64,000 bases of DNA, from NCBI RefSeq assembly GCF_002443255.2, contig NW_019211455.1, forward strand, positions 8,775,959 through 8,839,958, given 5' to 3'. The DNA comes from Varroa destructor. Lineage: Eukaryota > Arthropoda > Arachnida > Mesostigmata > Varroidae. The translations under genes and the position numbers were made by a program. The notes beneath the pieces were generated by a model, which saw nothing but the letters and a program-made list of their open reading frames with translations, was not told where the DNA came from and ran no database searches. Below are positions 37,561 to 52,130 of the stretch, in pieces (positions within the stretch are counted from its first letter, which is position 1; each line of letters begins with the position of its first letter).

Positions 37561-40500
37561 TCGCAGTTTTTTCTTTCTCGGCCTTTACTGACTCGACATG
37601 ATTCCATTTGCGCCCCGTTGCAGCCCAAATCTTTACCGCTTCAACGCATCGAGCAACATAATAACAGCTTTCTTTGTTACGTTCTCTCGTCCATCCGCTT
37701 GCGGTACTATTATACTGGGTCTTAGTTTTTGTTGTTGATGCTTTTGTCCTTGTTGTTGTTTTGCTCTCTTTTAATCTTAAACAGAACAGCTTGTCTCAAG
37801 GGCCTTGATTGCCAGCGCTTTGACTATCGCTGCTACTAGCACCCATTGGCCCGCTGCCTTTTGTAAGTAATGGATAGATTATTTCATAGTCCCTCACTGG
37901 CCTGTGGGCCTTAGACCTCGAACCGTGACTCGCGGAATCCGTATCATGCTGCCAAGCTGAATCTGGGGCAGCTGTTCCGTTTAGTGGCCTCAAAGCGATA
38001 GCGGCGGTGACCACGTACCTCAGTCATCATTTCTACTGCTTCTACTCGCGCGCTATCGACTTTTAGATCGACGGCGTTATTCGGGCTCGATGATTCTTGG
38101 CAGCGATATGGGCGGTTGCAGTGATTTTCGTCGTGGAAGGCCGGACCGACTAACCGACCTCCGCGGAAGAGCCGAATCGTTACATTTGGGCTTTGGTGGA
38201 CTGTTCACAACAAGATTTTTGCCCCTTCGAGTCCTTTTAAACCTCGTTGGCTCCGCCTCCAGCTAGTAATTCTTCCACCGAATTAGCTAGCCATGAGGAA
38301 AGCTTTAGTGTTCTTCGGTTCTTTCATGATTCATTCTTCAGGGTTCATCCTTTTGCTCAACTCATCTTTCCTTGTTCGCCGTCCAGTCATGTAACACACT
38401 TAAAAAAGCCAAAGCGGCGGCAACCAACGGTCAGCAGACAACTGCATAGAGCTCGGGTGGGGCAAAAAGGGACAAGCGGAGACTTGGCCAAACGACAGGA
38501 TGAAGGATAAGAAACATAGAAAACGGGGGAGATTGAGAAGTTTGCTCAAGAAACGACGAATGGACGAACGCGAACGGGGTGGCACAAGCGGGCTCGGCTC
38601 TCCTAGAAAACGCAGACAACGAACATAGAAGAAGGGGACTCCAGTTGGGTCGAGATAAAACTTCTCTTCCTTTTTGGCTCCTGTTTCTCTCCTACTTTTT
38701 TTCTCTCGCTTCTTTCATTTTCAACGCCGACGGGCAACGGGCAACCCAAAGGCATCCGCTCACTCTCTCTCCTTATCCGTTGCTTTGGCCTGCTTCTTTT
38801 CATGTGTTTCTTCCACGTCACCTCACTTGGCCCGCTTAACTCGACCTGCACTCATTCTACTGATTGGCAATTGATTTTTCCAAAGCAGAAATAGGGACGA
38901 TACAAAGAAGGAAGAGGAACGGGAAGAACGCTACAAGAGAACGAACAGGAAGAAAAACAAAGGCTAGATTGGGGAAGAAGAGCGGGGTGAAAGGACTGGC
39001 CATCCTATACTGGAAAAGAAAACACAGCCACCGGAGGAGGCACAGTTCTATGGCTACCCCCAGAGAACCGTAATTCCTCGGCTGCTTGCTCTGTTTCGAG
39101 CGATCACTGCCGTGTTGGCGCTAGGGGTGCTTATATTGCTTCAACTGCTGCCTCTACCCGCTCGATTTGCCTGATCTTCAATTGACGACTCACTAAAAAC
39201 GGCCGAAATAAGCAATTAATGTCAACTGCATAACGTTCAAGTTATTCTTATTGCTAACGATGTTGTTGATAATGTTATTGGAGGTAGCATTATTGTCATC
39301 AACATTTCCTGCGAAGGAACTACTACTGCGACGAGTTCGTGTGTTCGACACTCCCGTTTCTCTTGATGAAGTTTTGCGGAGATGAGGCAGCAAAGGAAGG
39401 AGATGAAGCGAGCGGAAATGACTCGTTTTGTAGCTATCTGAGCAATGAATACGTAAGAGCTGGTTCGAAAGAAATCGTCGATCGAAATATCATCAATTGA
39501 GATGCTGCTAGGCTAGATGTCTGTGATGCTAAAATAATTAGAGCGTAAGAAGACATACGGTGAACATACCCTACCCTTTTTCTTTACACTAAAATCCCAA
39601 ACCAGTACTGGGATATTGATTTCATCACTACACGTGCAAATAAATTACCGTACACCGTATATTCACCGTGTGGTCTTCTTGTACATCAAGTATAAGGAAA
39701 AATGCGTTCTGTCATATATATAGTCGAACGAATGAGCTCTCACCGTTACAGAGGAGTTTTTCGAGATCATATCGCTTTGTTACTTGTAGTCCTTGTTATT
39801 AACGATGCTGCGGAAAGACTCTGAAATTCTTAAATGAGCCTTGTTTTTGCATGAATTAGATATATATATATATGTTGATAAACCTTTAAAAGTTCTATAC
39901 ACACTTACACAGAGACGATATCTGAACGTGGCTCTCTCTTCCTCATTCCAACGGATGCAATTACATGGCAGTATTCCGACTGTTTACTAGGCTGGTAGTA
40001 GCATCAGCACCAATAATAGTCGGCAGCCATTGAAATATTGCAGGGGAATAAAGTGCGCTCTACGGCCCTCCTCGGTCTATTTATTGTCTACTTTTTTTGC
40101 ATTCCTTCATTATCTTCCACTTTCCCGTTGGCTATTTATCCTTCGCAGTTCGCTTTGCCATACCCTGTTCGGCTGCACCTTGCGAACTGTGCCTCACAGC
40201 CATGTATGGCCTTAATCCTCCGCTTGATCCCTTGGCCTTTCGGGGGTGAACGTAAAACAACGGGTAGGCCGAAATGGGACAGGCAGAGGACAAAAAACGT
40301 GGCAAACGCAGAAGGACAATTACGAATAGTAGTGGTAGGAAGCATAAGCGGACAGAAGACGGCACCGGTACATAGCCTGTTGAGGAAAGTGGTTGACATG
40401 CAGAGCGTAAACGGAGGATACCCTTAAAAACATCAACGTAATGGTAACGTTAACTGCCAGTGTTAATGCTGTTAAGGACGGTGCTTGCGGACGAAAAAGA

Positions 40501-41740
40501 CAAAACATCCGGCACTTTACGGGAACTTCAGGAGCACTGACTGGACGAGTTAAGACGGCAAGGCGAAAGACCACGGATCCACCTTCACGCGAGTAGGTTC
40601 ATATCCCTGACCTGACCAAGGCATACAGCAGCAGTAGCAGCAGCAGGCAGGCAGAAAGCCAAGAAAGAAAGTAGACAAGCGGCCATTCATGAAGCTCTTC
40701 GTTGCCTAATGTTGCGTTTGCCTGCCAGCGTCCAGTTATCCGGTCACTAATATCGTCTTCCGCTTACAACGTGCCTGGAACCACTGCCAGCTATACCTGT
40801 CGTTTACACATTCTACGAAAAACAGTCAACCAACCCAACCTAAGTAAAGCAGCGGGATTGGAATAAGCCGCAGACACTGAAAGCTTTATGGACACCCCCG
40901 TAGCGTTAGAAACGGGGCCGGAGAATACAGAGTCCAAGTCTTTGTCCTGCCGAACTGCTCGCCTTCTATGGCTTGTCGCCGGGCTTGATAGGGCTTCGGT
41001 AAGCTTTGCTCTGGCTGGCTGACCAGCGCAACTCCTGTCACTTCTGTATCTCTTGACGGGCTAAACACGAACACGGACGACGCCTCCCACACGATAGGAT
41101 CGCGAACCAGTGGAGCGCAGTTTGGACATACCGAAAGAGAGACTCAGCCAGGCGGTGAGCTAGCAACAAAAGGAGCGCCGTGTTCGCTTATGTCTTACGA
41201 GGGCAGAGTACATTGCAAGATGGAGCAGGACGCTGACCAGCTCAGCAGCTGCTGTACACCGACGCGGGACGTTGCGACACTTACTCCTTCGTCCTACAAG
41301 AATCTTTCGGGTGAAGCAGCGAGCCGCGCTCGAAGCGACTCGTTTTTCTTCCATGTCCGGCAGTGTCGGAGATGCTAGAAGCAGCACCAAACCTAGCTGC
41401 TTAGGTATATACGAGGCAGAAAAGAGATCAGGGAAGAGCGATGTAAAAGGTAGACGTAGGCACGATGCAATATGGTAGCGTCACGCACCGACGCGTCTGT
41501 TTTCTCGTGGCAATTGAGGAAGCGTTGCTACTGGTGCCGGTGGTATTGGAAGCTAGTTTTTGCGCATGTAAGCCTATGAACAGCTGGCTTCGCTCACTTT
41601 AGGCGCAGCAGTCGATGTCGACGATACAGTGGAACTTAGAGGGCAGTAGAGGTAAAGAGGCAGGAAAGCTATGAAATGATTGGCTTTAGGGGATGACGGG
41701 ATCGTGCCATCTATTTAGTGCTAGTGACCAGAGGCTGGGT
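37561..41740. other. long GC-rich block without an identified gene
   Basis: About 4 kb of CpG-containing DNA with strong strand-composition swings: purine-rich on the plus strand around 38400-39060, pyrimidine-rich around 38660-38840. Short frames overlap on both strands, none with a domain. Trinucleotide tracts (GTT, GCA) occur at 37730-37760 and 40628-40652. It looks like the promoter and untranslated exons of a regulated gene, but no start codon can be chosen. Confidence 0.35.
39860..39873. repeat. short (TA)n microsatellite
   Basis: Seven TA units. Confidence 0.85.
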
Positions 41741-44480
41741 TTTAGTGGTCATATCAGAAAACCAGGTTATGCAATTCTATTATCTTCGTGAGGTATATAC
41801 GGAGTGTAAATTTATAAAGCTAATATTTTATACGTATGTTAATGTCATATAAGGAAATCTGCTGCAAGCTGAAGTCACAGACCGACAGCTACATTTTGGT
41901 TAAACGGAAGATGCTACATTATAAACAGATATGCCAACAAATTAGGTTTATTATATGACAGTTAAGTGGAAAATCCAATATAAAATAAATGATAAGCAAA
42001 AAACCAAAATATTACCTAAGTAAGACAAAAACTAAGCTGATCAAGTACATAGAGTTAATTAATCATGTTGTGAAATACCGACACCAACGAAGGTCTCAGC
42101 ATGGATCAGGCGCTTTAACTGGTTTTGGCACGGGACTTCTCACTTCGATCGCTTTGAAACATGCGGCATCTTTCGGTTCGAGGTATGGCCATACGCCGTT
42201 GGTCGCTAACGGTAATCCACCAGAGCGGAAAATCTAAAGACAAGGGTCAGTTTAATTAAATAAACAGCCTAAATAAGGGCTGTCTAAGGTGAAACGTAAT
42301 TACGAATTGCAAAGAGGGCGAAGGTTCTTACATGTAGCGTCGAAATAAAGCAGCGTGGAATCTAGTTGCTTAATTTGGATAGAAGAAGGTCACTGAAATA
42401 GACCTGCTTCTTGAAGAAAATGAATTGGCCGCGTTTCATGAGCTTACGTGACGCTGAAGGATCGAACCGGTCGACCGAGCCGACGCTCAGAATAATCTAA
42501 ACTAGTTGTATAAACTATTGATCTAAAGGTACTGATAAAAAAAAAAAGTAACATCTGTCTATTACAGATGTGCAGCTCACGTATTGCACACCGTACCAAA
42601 ATACATTGTTTGATATAACATATATAACTTCTGTGCAAACGACGAGTAAATCGAACAAAACCATATACGCATTAGTCGGTAATAACAGTCATCAAGTCAC
42701 TGGCGTGATTTTACAGTGCAACGTTTTAATGACTGATGTAATGAATGACAAACGTTAAACTGATTGGAGTTCGTTGTATTTTATAACAAAATATAAACAA
42801 CAATAATAATAACAACAACAATTAAGAGTTTATTCAATGGCGTAGGTTTATCTGTGTAGCATTTAGAGCCGATACGAATGTACGATATCGTGCATCACCT
42901 AGATTCAGCGGCCAAGTTTCTCCGAACTTGATACTAACTAACACGTACGGCCGCTAATCAAATAACCAGGGGGCATTCGCAATTCGTTTTACATCCGCAG
43001 GCTCGTCGGCACCAGCTTGTAGAAACGCCACACTAGCTAGTCACAGCAAACTGGTAGTCTTTGACATCATCCGCCAAAGTAATAATGTTTACCCTTCTGT
43101 GATAAAGCTGGGATTGGCCGCAAAACCCAGTCTACCGAATAACTAAGTGTCTTATCTGCCTGAGTATTCTCTTTGCTTTCGCGTTCGTGTCTGCGCGGTA
43201 TGATACCAGCATAGTAAGAGCTAATCCGCGCCTTCTTTCTTTCTTTCTTTCTTTCTGCGACAGTCCTCTTCTACTCTCCGAGCGACAAATTAGCGCTGTG
43301 AAACGAAGCCACCAGAAAGAAGCCAGCTATGGGTAAGCTACTTTCGTTACCACGTTTTCGTAAGTTCCCTTAAGCTTATAGGAGTTGTAATAGTATTCTC
43401 ACCTTGCCAGGTAGCATTGACCGATTCAGTCGTTGTTGATGCCCGTTCGCAGCTTGCTCCGTTCTAATATGCTCACATTCACGCGCTCGCAGTAGCGAAT
43501 CATAGAGAAACATCGGCGGAATTGAGCGTGTCAGCCTGCATGACGGTGCCACGTACAACTCGGGCGAACCCGACGCGAAGGGGCAATGACGGCTGAGAAT
43601 AGGCGGGGTTGGAAAGAGATAATTAAATAAGCGATCCCGCACCTAAGCGGTACGGCGAGAGGAAACAACTGAATGAATCTCGGTGCTTGTGGCACACTCC
43701 GCGAACCGACAAAGGATTCAGTGGTAAAGCAAAGGGAATGACTATAATGAATTGAGTGAATACGGAGCAGGAGAAGAATGCAATACGTTGTAGCAGTCTT
43801 TGCAACTATGTAGAATGTAAAACTGATTAACAACGAGGGTTCGTAAAGTCACCTACAGACGGTGTTTTTCTTCTTGTTTACTTATGTGGCACCAATATAA
43901 ATCAATTAAACATTATGCCTTCTATATTACATTGAGATTTATTGTACTATTGTATCTCCTTTTCTCTAAAAAGTAAAAATTACCCAAGTTCGCACTAGAA
44001 AATATCTTGAAGCGTATAGAGAGAAGCGTATCCAGCACTTTTGAGCTGCTATTTACCTAATAGTTTAATTTCTCCGACTTGATCTCTCATCTGGAGAAGC
44101 CTACACCTTTTTCTCTAGAGTATTTTCTATACGTGATTCGGTTACAGCGTCGATTGTGGAGGGCGACTTTTTAATATCAATAGGAGTGTCGTCTTCCTCC
44201 TTTGTGTTCGTCAATTGAATCAGTTAAGGGTTTAATACAGTTTTGCTGTCACGGAAAGACAAGGACCTTCCAACTCGAGGTTGTGTGTGGGTCTGGGAAC
44301 GAAAGGCGAAAGGATATCAGGCCTCCGCTAGTTCATTCATCATAACTTCAGGCTTTAGGCCTTTGAGCTTGATATAAGTAAATAACAATTCCGTTAATCG
44401 ATAAGCGTCTAATTTTTTAACTGGCCTAGACACCCATCAGCCTGTTTACCCCCATTTTTCCTTCCCAATTTCGCCTAACC
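41741..44480. other. no supported gene
   Basis: AT-rich with a weak exon candidate at 42100-42182 and a TTTC microsatellite at 43232-43256. A CAA/TAA-rich run lies at 42797-42830. Confidence 0.5.
43232..43256. repeat. (TTTC)n microsatellite
   Basis: About six tetranucleotide units of CTTT/TTTC. Confidence 0.9.
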
Positions 44481-47400
44481 ACTTGACCCCAGCCGGTCTC
44501 ATCTAGCTTCGTTGAGTTAACACACGGAATCGAGGACGGCTAACCAGTAGTGTATGCTGTAGTGCTTCCCATATCGAGAAACTGCCGGCTACGGGTGAAG
44601 CGACGGCCTCCGACTACGATCTCCGCCTTTTTGACTATAAATTGTTTTGCAGGACCCGCCTATTCTGCTAATGCTTTTATGCTACGGTTCGTGTTACGGT
44701 AGGGAATAAAATTTTCGCCCGAGGGGCGGTTGGTGCGGATGCAAGTTTTCTATTACGATATGAACTTGATAGCAGCCGGACACGGCCATTCCGGCCACCC
44801 CTGACTGCAGCTGCTAATCGCTCCGACATCGCCAATGCACTACCGATGCAGGCTCGACGAGCGGATCCAGAGCGATCATGGCGATCTCGTAGAAAGAACG
44901 CAGTTTACCCCTGGAGATTTTCGTCTACTAAGGTGTTTACTGGCTAGGGATGCGTGTCGAAGAGAGATTGAAAGGGAACGGGGAAGTACTAGAGGACGCA
45001 ATGCTGCAGCGTCCATATAACCGACAGCATGCTAAGGCAGCACAGGGCTAGCGTTCAAGTTGGGCTTTAAAGTAGTGTCCCAAAACGCGGATAAATTGAG
45101 TGTCTTGTGTTTATGGCAAAGAGCGAACTGATTTAGAGATCTAAAAGCAGCGCTCTCGGACAAAGGGAGAGACACCATAGAACTTCTATGAAAAAACGGT
45201 CATTTACGTCCTCCGGCGCACAAACGCCAACCCAAACACTGAACTCGCTGGCTGCTCGTACGCAAATGCGTGAAACAAAAATCACGAGAGACAGAAAAGC
45301 AAGCGAAACTGAACGTGGTGCAGCCTACAAATAGCAGCGAATCTATACATAAATGCGATCGCGTCAATCGCCGGTATCGCCCCTAGCACAATGTATACAG
45401 TAGATAACTCTATATATAATTTAGCTTTGGGGCTTGAAAGGTTGATTGAAATCAATCTGATTTAAATTGAACGTGTTATCTTTGAGAGTGTACGGCGATG
45501 ATGCACAGCCGGATCGTGAAATCACGGCCGAAGATGGCCGACTTAATCCCTAGAGAAACCCTATAAATGTCTAGTTGTAGTTAATGAAGCACACTACGTC
45601 AAATTATAGACTATGTCTATGAACTTGTACTACTGGTACGTTTTTGGAGTTTAATTAAACTTCCACAAGGCACCGCGCAGGTGTCCTGTGAACTATGCAT
45701 GTCCTAGTTTATGTGTTGTTTACAGCAGGCGCAAGTTATTTGAGGTTAGTTTACGTACTGTGGCTACCAGAATATGTCTATGGCCTAGGCAAGGCCCACC
45801 ACAGATACAGTGCATGAGCATGCTGAGTTAGGATTACCTCCAGAGAAAAAAAGGCTATCGTTTGATCCTAGAAAGAATCGTGTTGTTTGTTCTTTTTTCC
45901 AACCCGGCATAATCCTAGACCGACTGAAAAGATGTAAGTGACCGAAAAGAAAGTGTAGCTTTTATCGATTTTAAGGTATCTGTATTTCCATTTAATACCT
46001 CTAATTCCTCGTAACCAAAACGGAAATCAGCCAATAGGAAAGAGTAAGCATGGACTAGGGTAAGGCTTCAGGCGCAAAACGACTTTTACTTCCCTGAGGC
46101 CTTTGATAATCTGAGACAATATCGTTGTAACAATTCAAAACACAGGCACTCCACAAGTAGGACGATATATGGTGATATTGCAGAAATTACTAGCGTGAAA
46201 TATTCCAACCCAATCTAAAATGCAGCTCAGATTTTCTAGTACTTCTAGGACAACCAACTAATGGAATCTACCATTAATTTTTCATATGAAAAGCCAAGCT
46301 TAGTCAAAATGGGTTCACATTTAGAATCTTACATACGCTATGACGTTAGGGTACAAAGTTATCATGAGATGTTGCAGCTGAAAATTATGCTACATATGTC
46401 GTAAATACAGTGAATCATTAAAAGCGTGAGAAGTAGAATTTAGGTCAATATAAAACCAACATCGTGGGTAATGGCTGGATTGTTCTGCTTTAGTTTTGAT
46501 AAAATAATTTCTCCCATCGACTGTAATGCCATAATATAAACTAAGCAATTTTATATAGTAGCCGGTCAATGTATTGCCATCGTATTGTATGTGCAGACGA
46601 TCATTTAATTTACGGCAATATCTAAAACATCACTACGCGCCTACAACCTTACTTCATGAACGAACTACTCAGGTATACATGTAGCATAGACTCTAACAAA
46701 ATTTTTAACAAAATAATTAATGCTGGCTTTTCAGAGACTATCCCTACTGCCACCGGGAAAATTCCTATTTGAGAGTTCCAATTTAAATGGAAATATGTAT
46801 GCAAACGTACATATATACCTGTACAAAAAAATGTATACAAAAACGTTGTCTTTGCCGCTCCGTCTTTTTGCTACGCGGTGATTGACAGCCTGCAAGGGCT
46901 CGTTCGCGCTTGAGTTGGCGGACGCTAATTTCCTGTTAAACAGAAAAAGAGGTTGTATGAAAAGGCCACCGTCTGCCCCAGAGGGGCTAAAGAGTATGGC
47001 GGCGGTCGAACTTTCAGAAAAAGCTGGTGTTTTTACTCGCCTACTGTTGGCATAAGCGGTAGACGTCGAAGTTGTGGCAGCTCTCTACTGCTACCTTATT
47101 GATCATATATTGCTAATGCTAGTAATTTCAATGCCACTTACATATCTCTTGTATGGTCAATGGATTACCGAGTTCACTTTCTGCCAACAAAAAAAAACAG
47201 CGTCCGTTTCCCTTATAGTATGATATTGTCCATTTAGCTGTCATATCTTTATTAATACTACGTCTATATACTTAAAAATTATGGCTTAATGGTCACCCGC
47301 AACACAACAAAGTTACATTCAGATAAAGCAAACACGATTTCATCATTTTGAATCACTACCTTCCACTTGGGAAATCATTCCTCTCAACACATGTTACTAT

Positions 47401-49500
47401 ACCGAAATTCATCAGATTTATATGTCGTTTCTAGCTGCAAATTCTATAAACTTCATCTGAAAAACGTTCCATAGCGTTAGCTAACAGCTGCAGTGCATAT
47501 TATTTATCTCGCAATTTACACCCGATCTCTATATGAAGACGCGGCCCCTGGTAGAATAGACGGCCTAGGGTACACACTCATTCATTAGGGACTAACTGGT
47601 ATTTTACTTCATAGTAATAATGTAGTGTGATGCAATTACCTCAGCACATATTGCTCATTACTGCGGAACGCTGGCGATAGAGATCATTACAGAGATCGAG
47701 TAGGGCCACTACCAATGGACAAATTGTGGTGGCCTGCGAGTGGCCATAATGCAGCCTACCGCCTCGGGGTAATGAAGGTAACGACAGCCCACTAACGAGC
47801 CCATAGTTGCTGAGGCAGCTAGTCAAGAAAAACTACTACCACGACCTCCGACGCCCACGTATCATAGAACAGTGTCAAGATAAATCCCGAGCTCAACGCG
47901 TGCAGACGTACTCATCTGCTGTGCAGAATACCCGGCGGACACCTCAGCAGCTTTTGTAATAGTCAACTCTATTTGGGATAGCTTGCTTCTAAACTATACG
48001 GGAAAAGCTTTCTAGAAGACAAAGGAGTATACATTTTGGTCGAGCGTTTAGCATAACCGCACATACGTTCACACGAATCGAGAGACGCATATGTCATATC
48101 ATAGCCATAAGCAAGCTGCCATATCCGTCTCAATGCCAATTCGAACGATAACGATCGACTTGGCCGGACAAAAGCTTCATCTTCCAAGCAGAAAATCTGC
48201 GAAGGCTAGGCTTCACGCTAAAAGGAAACTATTTATTAGGTTTAACGCTACTGAACTTTGACATCATCACTAATGCCAGCCACTTATCCGTTGCTGATTA
48301 CTGAACTGACAAAATTCGATTCTACCACAGCTCGAAAAGTACGTGGGGCTAGCTATATGTAAATCAGGCTAATTAAAGGAGCACTACTACAATCACACCG
48401 GCTCTAATCTCGTTATACAAAGGCTGTTAGAAGAGAAACAAAGGACGTACAATATAAGCAGAACGGTCCCTACAGACCACCTTCATAACCACCACCTATA
48501 GGCCACCTTCGGCGATTGGAACAATATGTTTTGATAACCACACGTACTCTTCGTAACTCTCTATTTACAAACACAAAACAGATGCGCAGATCTTAATGTC
48601 GTGTCTGGTCCTAAAAAGGTTCATTAAGTCAAGCCACTCACCTGTGCAAAAACAAAAAAAGAAAAGGTAAAACAACTATAAACCCAAGCAGAACAACGCA
48701 CTTCAATATTAACCAGAGGTGTTACAACACAAAGTTGCAAATTTGGAGGATTACCGATCGAGCACTCGCTTCTTTGAACGAATAGTTTTCGATTGGTATG
48801 ATACTGCTAACGCAAATGATGCACGAGTGGCCTTTCGGCAAACCAATCAACAGAATACTAACCTAATGACACTTAGTTTGGTTCCGACGAACTCTTGTGG
48901 GCTGATCGGTCCAATTGTTTGTTTCCAAAACTAACAAAGAAACTTCGATACAAATAGACGTTTTTGAACGCTTTCAGGTGTAAAAGGGTTATGTCTAGGT
49001 CTATGATGTTTTATGGGTAATTTTTTAGCATGCGTTTAATATAATAGTGGTGAGCGCGGTCTATTTACCACCTCATTTTACCTAAACCAATTTCTAGTGG
49101 TTTTATAGATTCCTGGAAATATCAGTGAAACAAATCAGACACCTATACCCGTGCAAGCTGTTTTCCTGGTCAACAATTCATATCTGTTTACTGCAATACT
49201 TTGTCCTTCTGTTTAGGGTGATATTTGTATAAAGTTTTGGTTATATTGGTTAGCAAGCTGAAGAAATGACGGACCCGGCGGACAGATATGTGAGAGAAGG
49301 TAACCCTGGTGTTGGGAAAATAGCTTTTCAACATTAATTCGGTAAGCTGGACTGTGTTGTATTTCTCATTAAAATTTACAAACCTAACAGAATTGGGTGC
49401 CTTCAAAAAATGGACTTAACGTGAGAATTGCATCTCGTTAACATTATATCTGCCTGATATTCGTCATCTATCTCGATCATGGACAAGCCCGAGAAGACTC
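44481..49500. other. no supported gene
   Basis: GC-richer at 44500-45400, 46850-47100 and 47540-48200, AT-rich between. A minus-strand frame with a good acceptor at 48196-47969 is noted in findings. Confidence 0.5.
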
Positions 49501-52130
49501 ATTGTTAGCTTCACTTTAATGGAATTTACTGACGCTCGTTGGAACTTCATAAGCGGACTCTGCATCGCCAGTTTAAGAAACCAATTCATCATGCAACCAC
49601 TCCCCCTTCCTGCTTACTCTGTCAATACTCCACCATTTCGTCTTTGGTCCAGTGTCTAGCCACGTTTTGCCTCCTCAGCATCGTCATTGACATGGTACGA
49701 ACATTCGCTTATCTATCAATTCTGCCCCCGTCCAACGCTTTCCTCTGATCGACTTTACATGACAAAAGCTCCTAACTGTGTTCAACTTCCGCTCACTTCC
49801 CTGCAAACCGGCAGTTTCATCCTCCTAGACTCGCACACCAGTGTGAAAGACACAAGATATAGGATACCCCTCGTACCGGGGCTACAGTATCATCTCTCGC
49901 AGTTCTTCCGGCAGAAATAGAACTCCGTAGTATTGTTACACGTTCGTCGTTCACCTGCCGATTGCCCCGCCATCTTACCAGCATTATTATGCGACGACGC
50001 TAGCACCTCTGCTAGCTTTCTCCTTTACTGCTGGCGAGGCAGCGCAATGCTAGGGAGGTACCAAAGTCTAAGCTTGTAAGATTATTTCTTCGGGCTTCAT
50101 TGTACCCGATTACTATCTCTTTCACTCTCTCAATGAGCGACTTCGTTGGCCGCTTAGTCGGTGCCTCCTACTTTTGGTCCCTTCGTGTTCGTGGCCTACT
50201 GCCGAGTTTTATTGTAGCAACTAAGAAACCACCAGGACCTACGGCCAGGATCGGTAGCTTAATTGTCCTCCTTCTTCGTTGCATCGTTGCCCACGTCCTT
50301 TTCAAGCCGATCCACATTGGTTTCGAACGTGAGAAACCTAAGGCTCACCACCTGTCTTGCTTGTTAGTTGTGTCTGTTTGATAGGCTAGGCCAGCAAGCC
50401 CAACGCTCTTCAGGATCGCGGGTCTCTCGCTTTTACTGGTGTCCCTGTTTCCCTCTAGAACGAAAGCGCTGAAGATAGGCCGGTACGCCGCCAAGAATGC
50501 GCTCAGAATGCAGGAACCCGAGGAGGTGCTGACCGCTGAAGGGAAGAGCCTACCTCGCCTCTCCTTTCTTTGATTAAGTAGTTGTAATGGAGACGAAGTG
50601 TGTAGCTTGTGCCGACGTCCAGTGCCGAACCACACGCTGGAGCGCCAATCGCCCCTTGTGGCCTACAAAGCTTTGCACGCCTCTATGTAACGAACACATC
50701 TAGAATGGTCGAAGAAGTGTAAACAACAAGTGCCAAAAAAGCTGCCGCCATACCGACTGACGCAGTTGGTAATAATATCGGGTGACGATTGCCCAGCAAA
50801 ATTCGACTCCTCTTCCTGCCATCGTGCTTTCGTGGTAGCACTGTTAAGGTGCGATAACACCGTTGCAGTGTTTTATTGTCCGAATGGCTTAGTGTCTGCC
50901 CCTATTCTCAAGCAACATTAGAAAGATGACTTTTTTCTGCATCTTTTATTCCTAGACATGGGCACATAAGAAGAGGGTGGAAGGCGGAAGCGTGACCATC
51001 ACGCAGTGCTGAGTCAGTTGGCTAATGACAATAAAAATCAGGCTTGTGCCAGACCGAGTTGAGATATACAACAACTAAGAAGTTACAAAGCCCGATAATC
51101 AAGTCTATCTTCCACGATCCAGGCGTGTCATGTAAATTAGAACGGGCTAATTATCACCATGAAACCTGTAATGACGAAGTTTGAGATGTACATACACTTT
51201 GTTGCCTCCACAGTTAGAGAATGCCTTAGATATCTGAAGCTCTTGCATTTAATCGAAATGTACTTGTACCTACAGTACGGACTAGGCTAGAAATGTGCCT
51301 AGAGATGTCCAGCAAAATGTGATCCATACACATTAACCATCGACACTGCCATACACAGGATACGTTTGGATTTCGAGCACGGACTCTGCCTGAGCAATAT
51401 AGGCTGCTTTGATTTCTTGGTAGATACATACCTAAGTCACGCCTATAAATCATGCGTATAACATAATCATACTATACGATATATTATAAGGAAAGCCCTT
51501 GCTGGGATGAATTGTGCTGCAAACAAGAGACGGTCAAACCGTATCTGTTCCTACATATCATACATATTATATAAACGAAAGGCCTTTTCCCATCTATATC
51601 CAAGGCCTGACTGCTGCAAACCTGTCTTGTGCACAGCAAAAATATATGAACTCCATGAGGTGCACAGGTGGTTCGTTAGGGCGCCGCTTGATAGCCGGAT
51701 ACCTAACAGGGCAACTATCGTCATAGGGGACTTCGGTATAGGTGGAAATAGAGCAGACCCCCTGCTGTTACCTCCGTCAGTTGTAATGCTTTTCGTTCGC
51801 TCTATCCCGATATCGTTCTGTTCCGCCCTACCTAGGTGCACAAACAAAGGAAAGGAAATCTGTCACCGGCACAGGACGCTCTTGGCCAAGGCGGCGACGC
51901 CAGCCGCATCGAACCCTACGGATGTCTACCCTTTACAGCGGAAAAGTAAGAAGACACGACAGGTGCTGATCCCGCAATTAGTAATTGGAAGACCAAGTAG
52001 CTCTTGGCCAAACCGCGAATAGATGCGGCTTCTTCCTGACCAAAGCCCCTTCTGTCGTTTCATCCCTTCCGCCGATGGGCAATCATATTGTACAATAAGA
52101 CTAAAAAAGCCAGGCATCAAAGTGGTTAGA
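49501..52130. other. GC-richer block, no supported gene
   Basis: Overlapping open frames on both strands, the longest 171 codons at 51507-52022, but with random-looking composition and no domain. May be an untranslated exon or regulatory region. Confidence 0.45.

Noticed and set aside
42440..42490. tRNA-like T-arm (GGTTCGATCC on the minus strand)
   Set aside because: No matching acceptor stem, D-arm or anticodon stem could be placed around it.
51507..52022. 171-codon plus-strand open frame
   Set aside because: Low resemblance to any protein; overlapping frames are open on the other strand, as expected of GC-rich non-coding DNA.
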